A stretch of 6,405 bases of DNA from Bacillota bacterium. GTDB lineage: Bacteria; Bacillota; Clostridia; Oscillospirales; Acutalibacteraceae. Of the stretch, positions 5,801-6,405 are shown piece after piece. Position 1 is the first letter of the stretch, and each line of letters opens with the position of its first letter. Location: the NCBI GenBank assembly GCA_023420245.1, contig JAEZWL010000228.1, positions 1 to 6,405 on the forward strand, in the 5' to 3' direction. The notes below the pieces were generated by a model. It searched no databases. It saw only the letters and a program-made list of their open reading frames with translations, and was not told where the DNA came from. The translations under genes and the position numbers were made by a program.

Positions 5801-6405
5801 TTAGTTTAAACAGTCTTCCGCTGCCTTTTCAACGGAAAGACCGGTCTTATAATGAATTAAGTAAGCCGTAAAGCCGGCGGCATCGGCGGAATCCGGATTG
5901 GTAACCGTTACCCTTACAGACGAATACACACGGTTGGAAAGAAAATTCTCCAGAGATTCTCCGTCAGCTTTTTTGCTGGCGTAGGCAGCCAACAGCGCCA
6001 TGCCGTAGGGTCCGCCCACAGAGGCGGTTTCCATTGTGGAAACCGGCGCGTTGACCGCGGCGGCAAGAAATCTTGCGCCGACGTCTGCGTGGCGGAACAG
6101 ACCGCCGTGTCCCGTTAATCGTCCTACCGCAACGTTTTCATTCGCCAGAATATCCATTCCGATTTTCAACGTAGCCAAAGTGGCATAAATGCTTGCCCGG
6201 CAGAAATTTGCCATGGTAAAGCGGCTGCCCGGGGAACGAATCAGCAGAGGATGCCCGACGGTGACTCCGGCAATCGGTTCTCCGGCGAGATAATTGTAAA
6301 GCAGCAGTCCGCCGCAGTCCGGGTTACCCTCCAGAGCCTTTCGGTAAAATCTGGGGTAAATATTGTCCAACCCGGCAGAGATATCCATCATTTCCGCAAA
6401 TTCAT
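5801..6405 (-). CDS. FGGY-family carbohydrate kinase, C-terminal part; probable L-ribulokinase
   Basis: The frame is open to the right edge, so only the last 200 residues are seen; the in-frame ATG codons at 6391 and 6388 are internal methionines. The part present is the C-terminal, ATPase-like FGGY_C domain: GGLLLYNYLAGEPI, then LIRSPGSRFTMANFCRASIYATLATLKIGMDIL, then a glycine-rich nucleotide-site motif LTGHGGLF, and METASVGGPYGMALLAAYAS, which matches the late alanine/glycine-rich helix of FGGY kinases. Known role: ATP-dependent phosphorylation of a sugar in the cytosol. Its place 15 nt before araA and upstream of araD argues that the sugar is L-ribulose. The sequence does not look like classical E. 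coli AraB; it resembles the xylulokinase-like FGGY kinases of clostridia, so the gene symbol is left open. The substrate-binding N-terminal domain is outside the window. Confidence 0.87.
   Translation of the reverse strand, partial: EFAEMMDISAGLDNIYPRFYRKALEGNPDCGGLLLYNYLAGEPIAGVTVGHPLLIRSPGSRFTMANFCRASIYATLATLKIGMDILANENVAVGRLTGHGGLFRHADVGARFLAAAVNAPVSTMETASVGGPYGMALLAAYASKKADGESLENFLSNRVYSSVRVTVTNPDSADAAGFTAYLIHYKTGLSVEKAAEDCLN

Noticed and set aside
1..6405. CRISPR arrays, tRNA or rRNA genes, insertion sequences, phage genes or riboswitches
   Set aside because: No direct repeat series, structural RNA pattern, transposase or integrase motif was found. Both operon promoters and leaders lie outside the window, so regulatory sites such as AraR operators are not visible here.

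Overview
The window holds two convergent operons of central sugar metabolism in what looks like an anaerobic low-to-mid GC Firmicute. A clostridial, Oscillospiraceae-like source is my guess. It rests on strong GGAGG-type ribosome sites, tightly packed co-directional genes, roughly balanced GC and the character of the protein sequences; no taxonomic marker is present.

Plus strand, left part (3-3317): the 3' end of an RpiB/LacAB-type sugar-phosphate isomerase is followed by a short TalC/FSA-type transaldolase (226 aa), an L-fucose/L-arabinose-isomerase-family protein (438 aa) and a second, long transaldolase-family protein (354 aa). Gaps are only 12, 22 and 14 nt and each gene has a good Shine-Dalgarno, so they are almost certainly one transcript that starts upstream of the window. 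Two hairpins at 3331-3406 look like its terminators.

Minus strand, right part (6405-3581): an araB-A-D type operon. It comprises the C-terminal 200 residues of an FGGY carbohydrate kinase (probable L-ribulokinase), L-arabinose isomerase AraA and L-ribulose-5-phosphate 4-epimerase AraD. It ends at a clear intrinsic terminator (13-bp perfect stem plus T6) at 3461-3412.

How they may work together: AraA, kinase and AraD turn L-arabinose into D-xylulose 5-phosphate, which enters the non-oxidative pentose phosphate pathway, where an Rpi isomerase and transaldolases act. The simple reading is therefore an arabinose/pentose-phosphate locus. The plus-strand operon does not fit this fully. A metal-dependent isomerase for free sugars sits between two transaldolase-family proteins, and both have replaced residues that normally bind the substrate phosphate or assist catalysis. 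The Schiff-base lysine and most of the core stay intact. This suggests a dedicated isomerase-plus-transaldolase route for a sugar without a normal terminal phosphate, similar in logic to the sulfofructose-transaldolase pathway of sulfoquinovose breakdown. The substrate cannot be read from this window, and no transporter, regulator, dehydrogenase or glycosidase is present to settle it.
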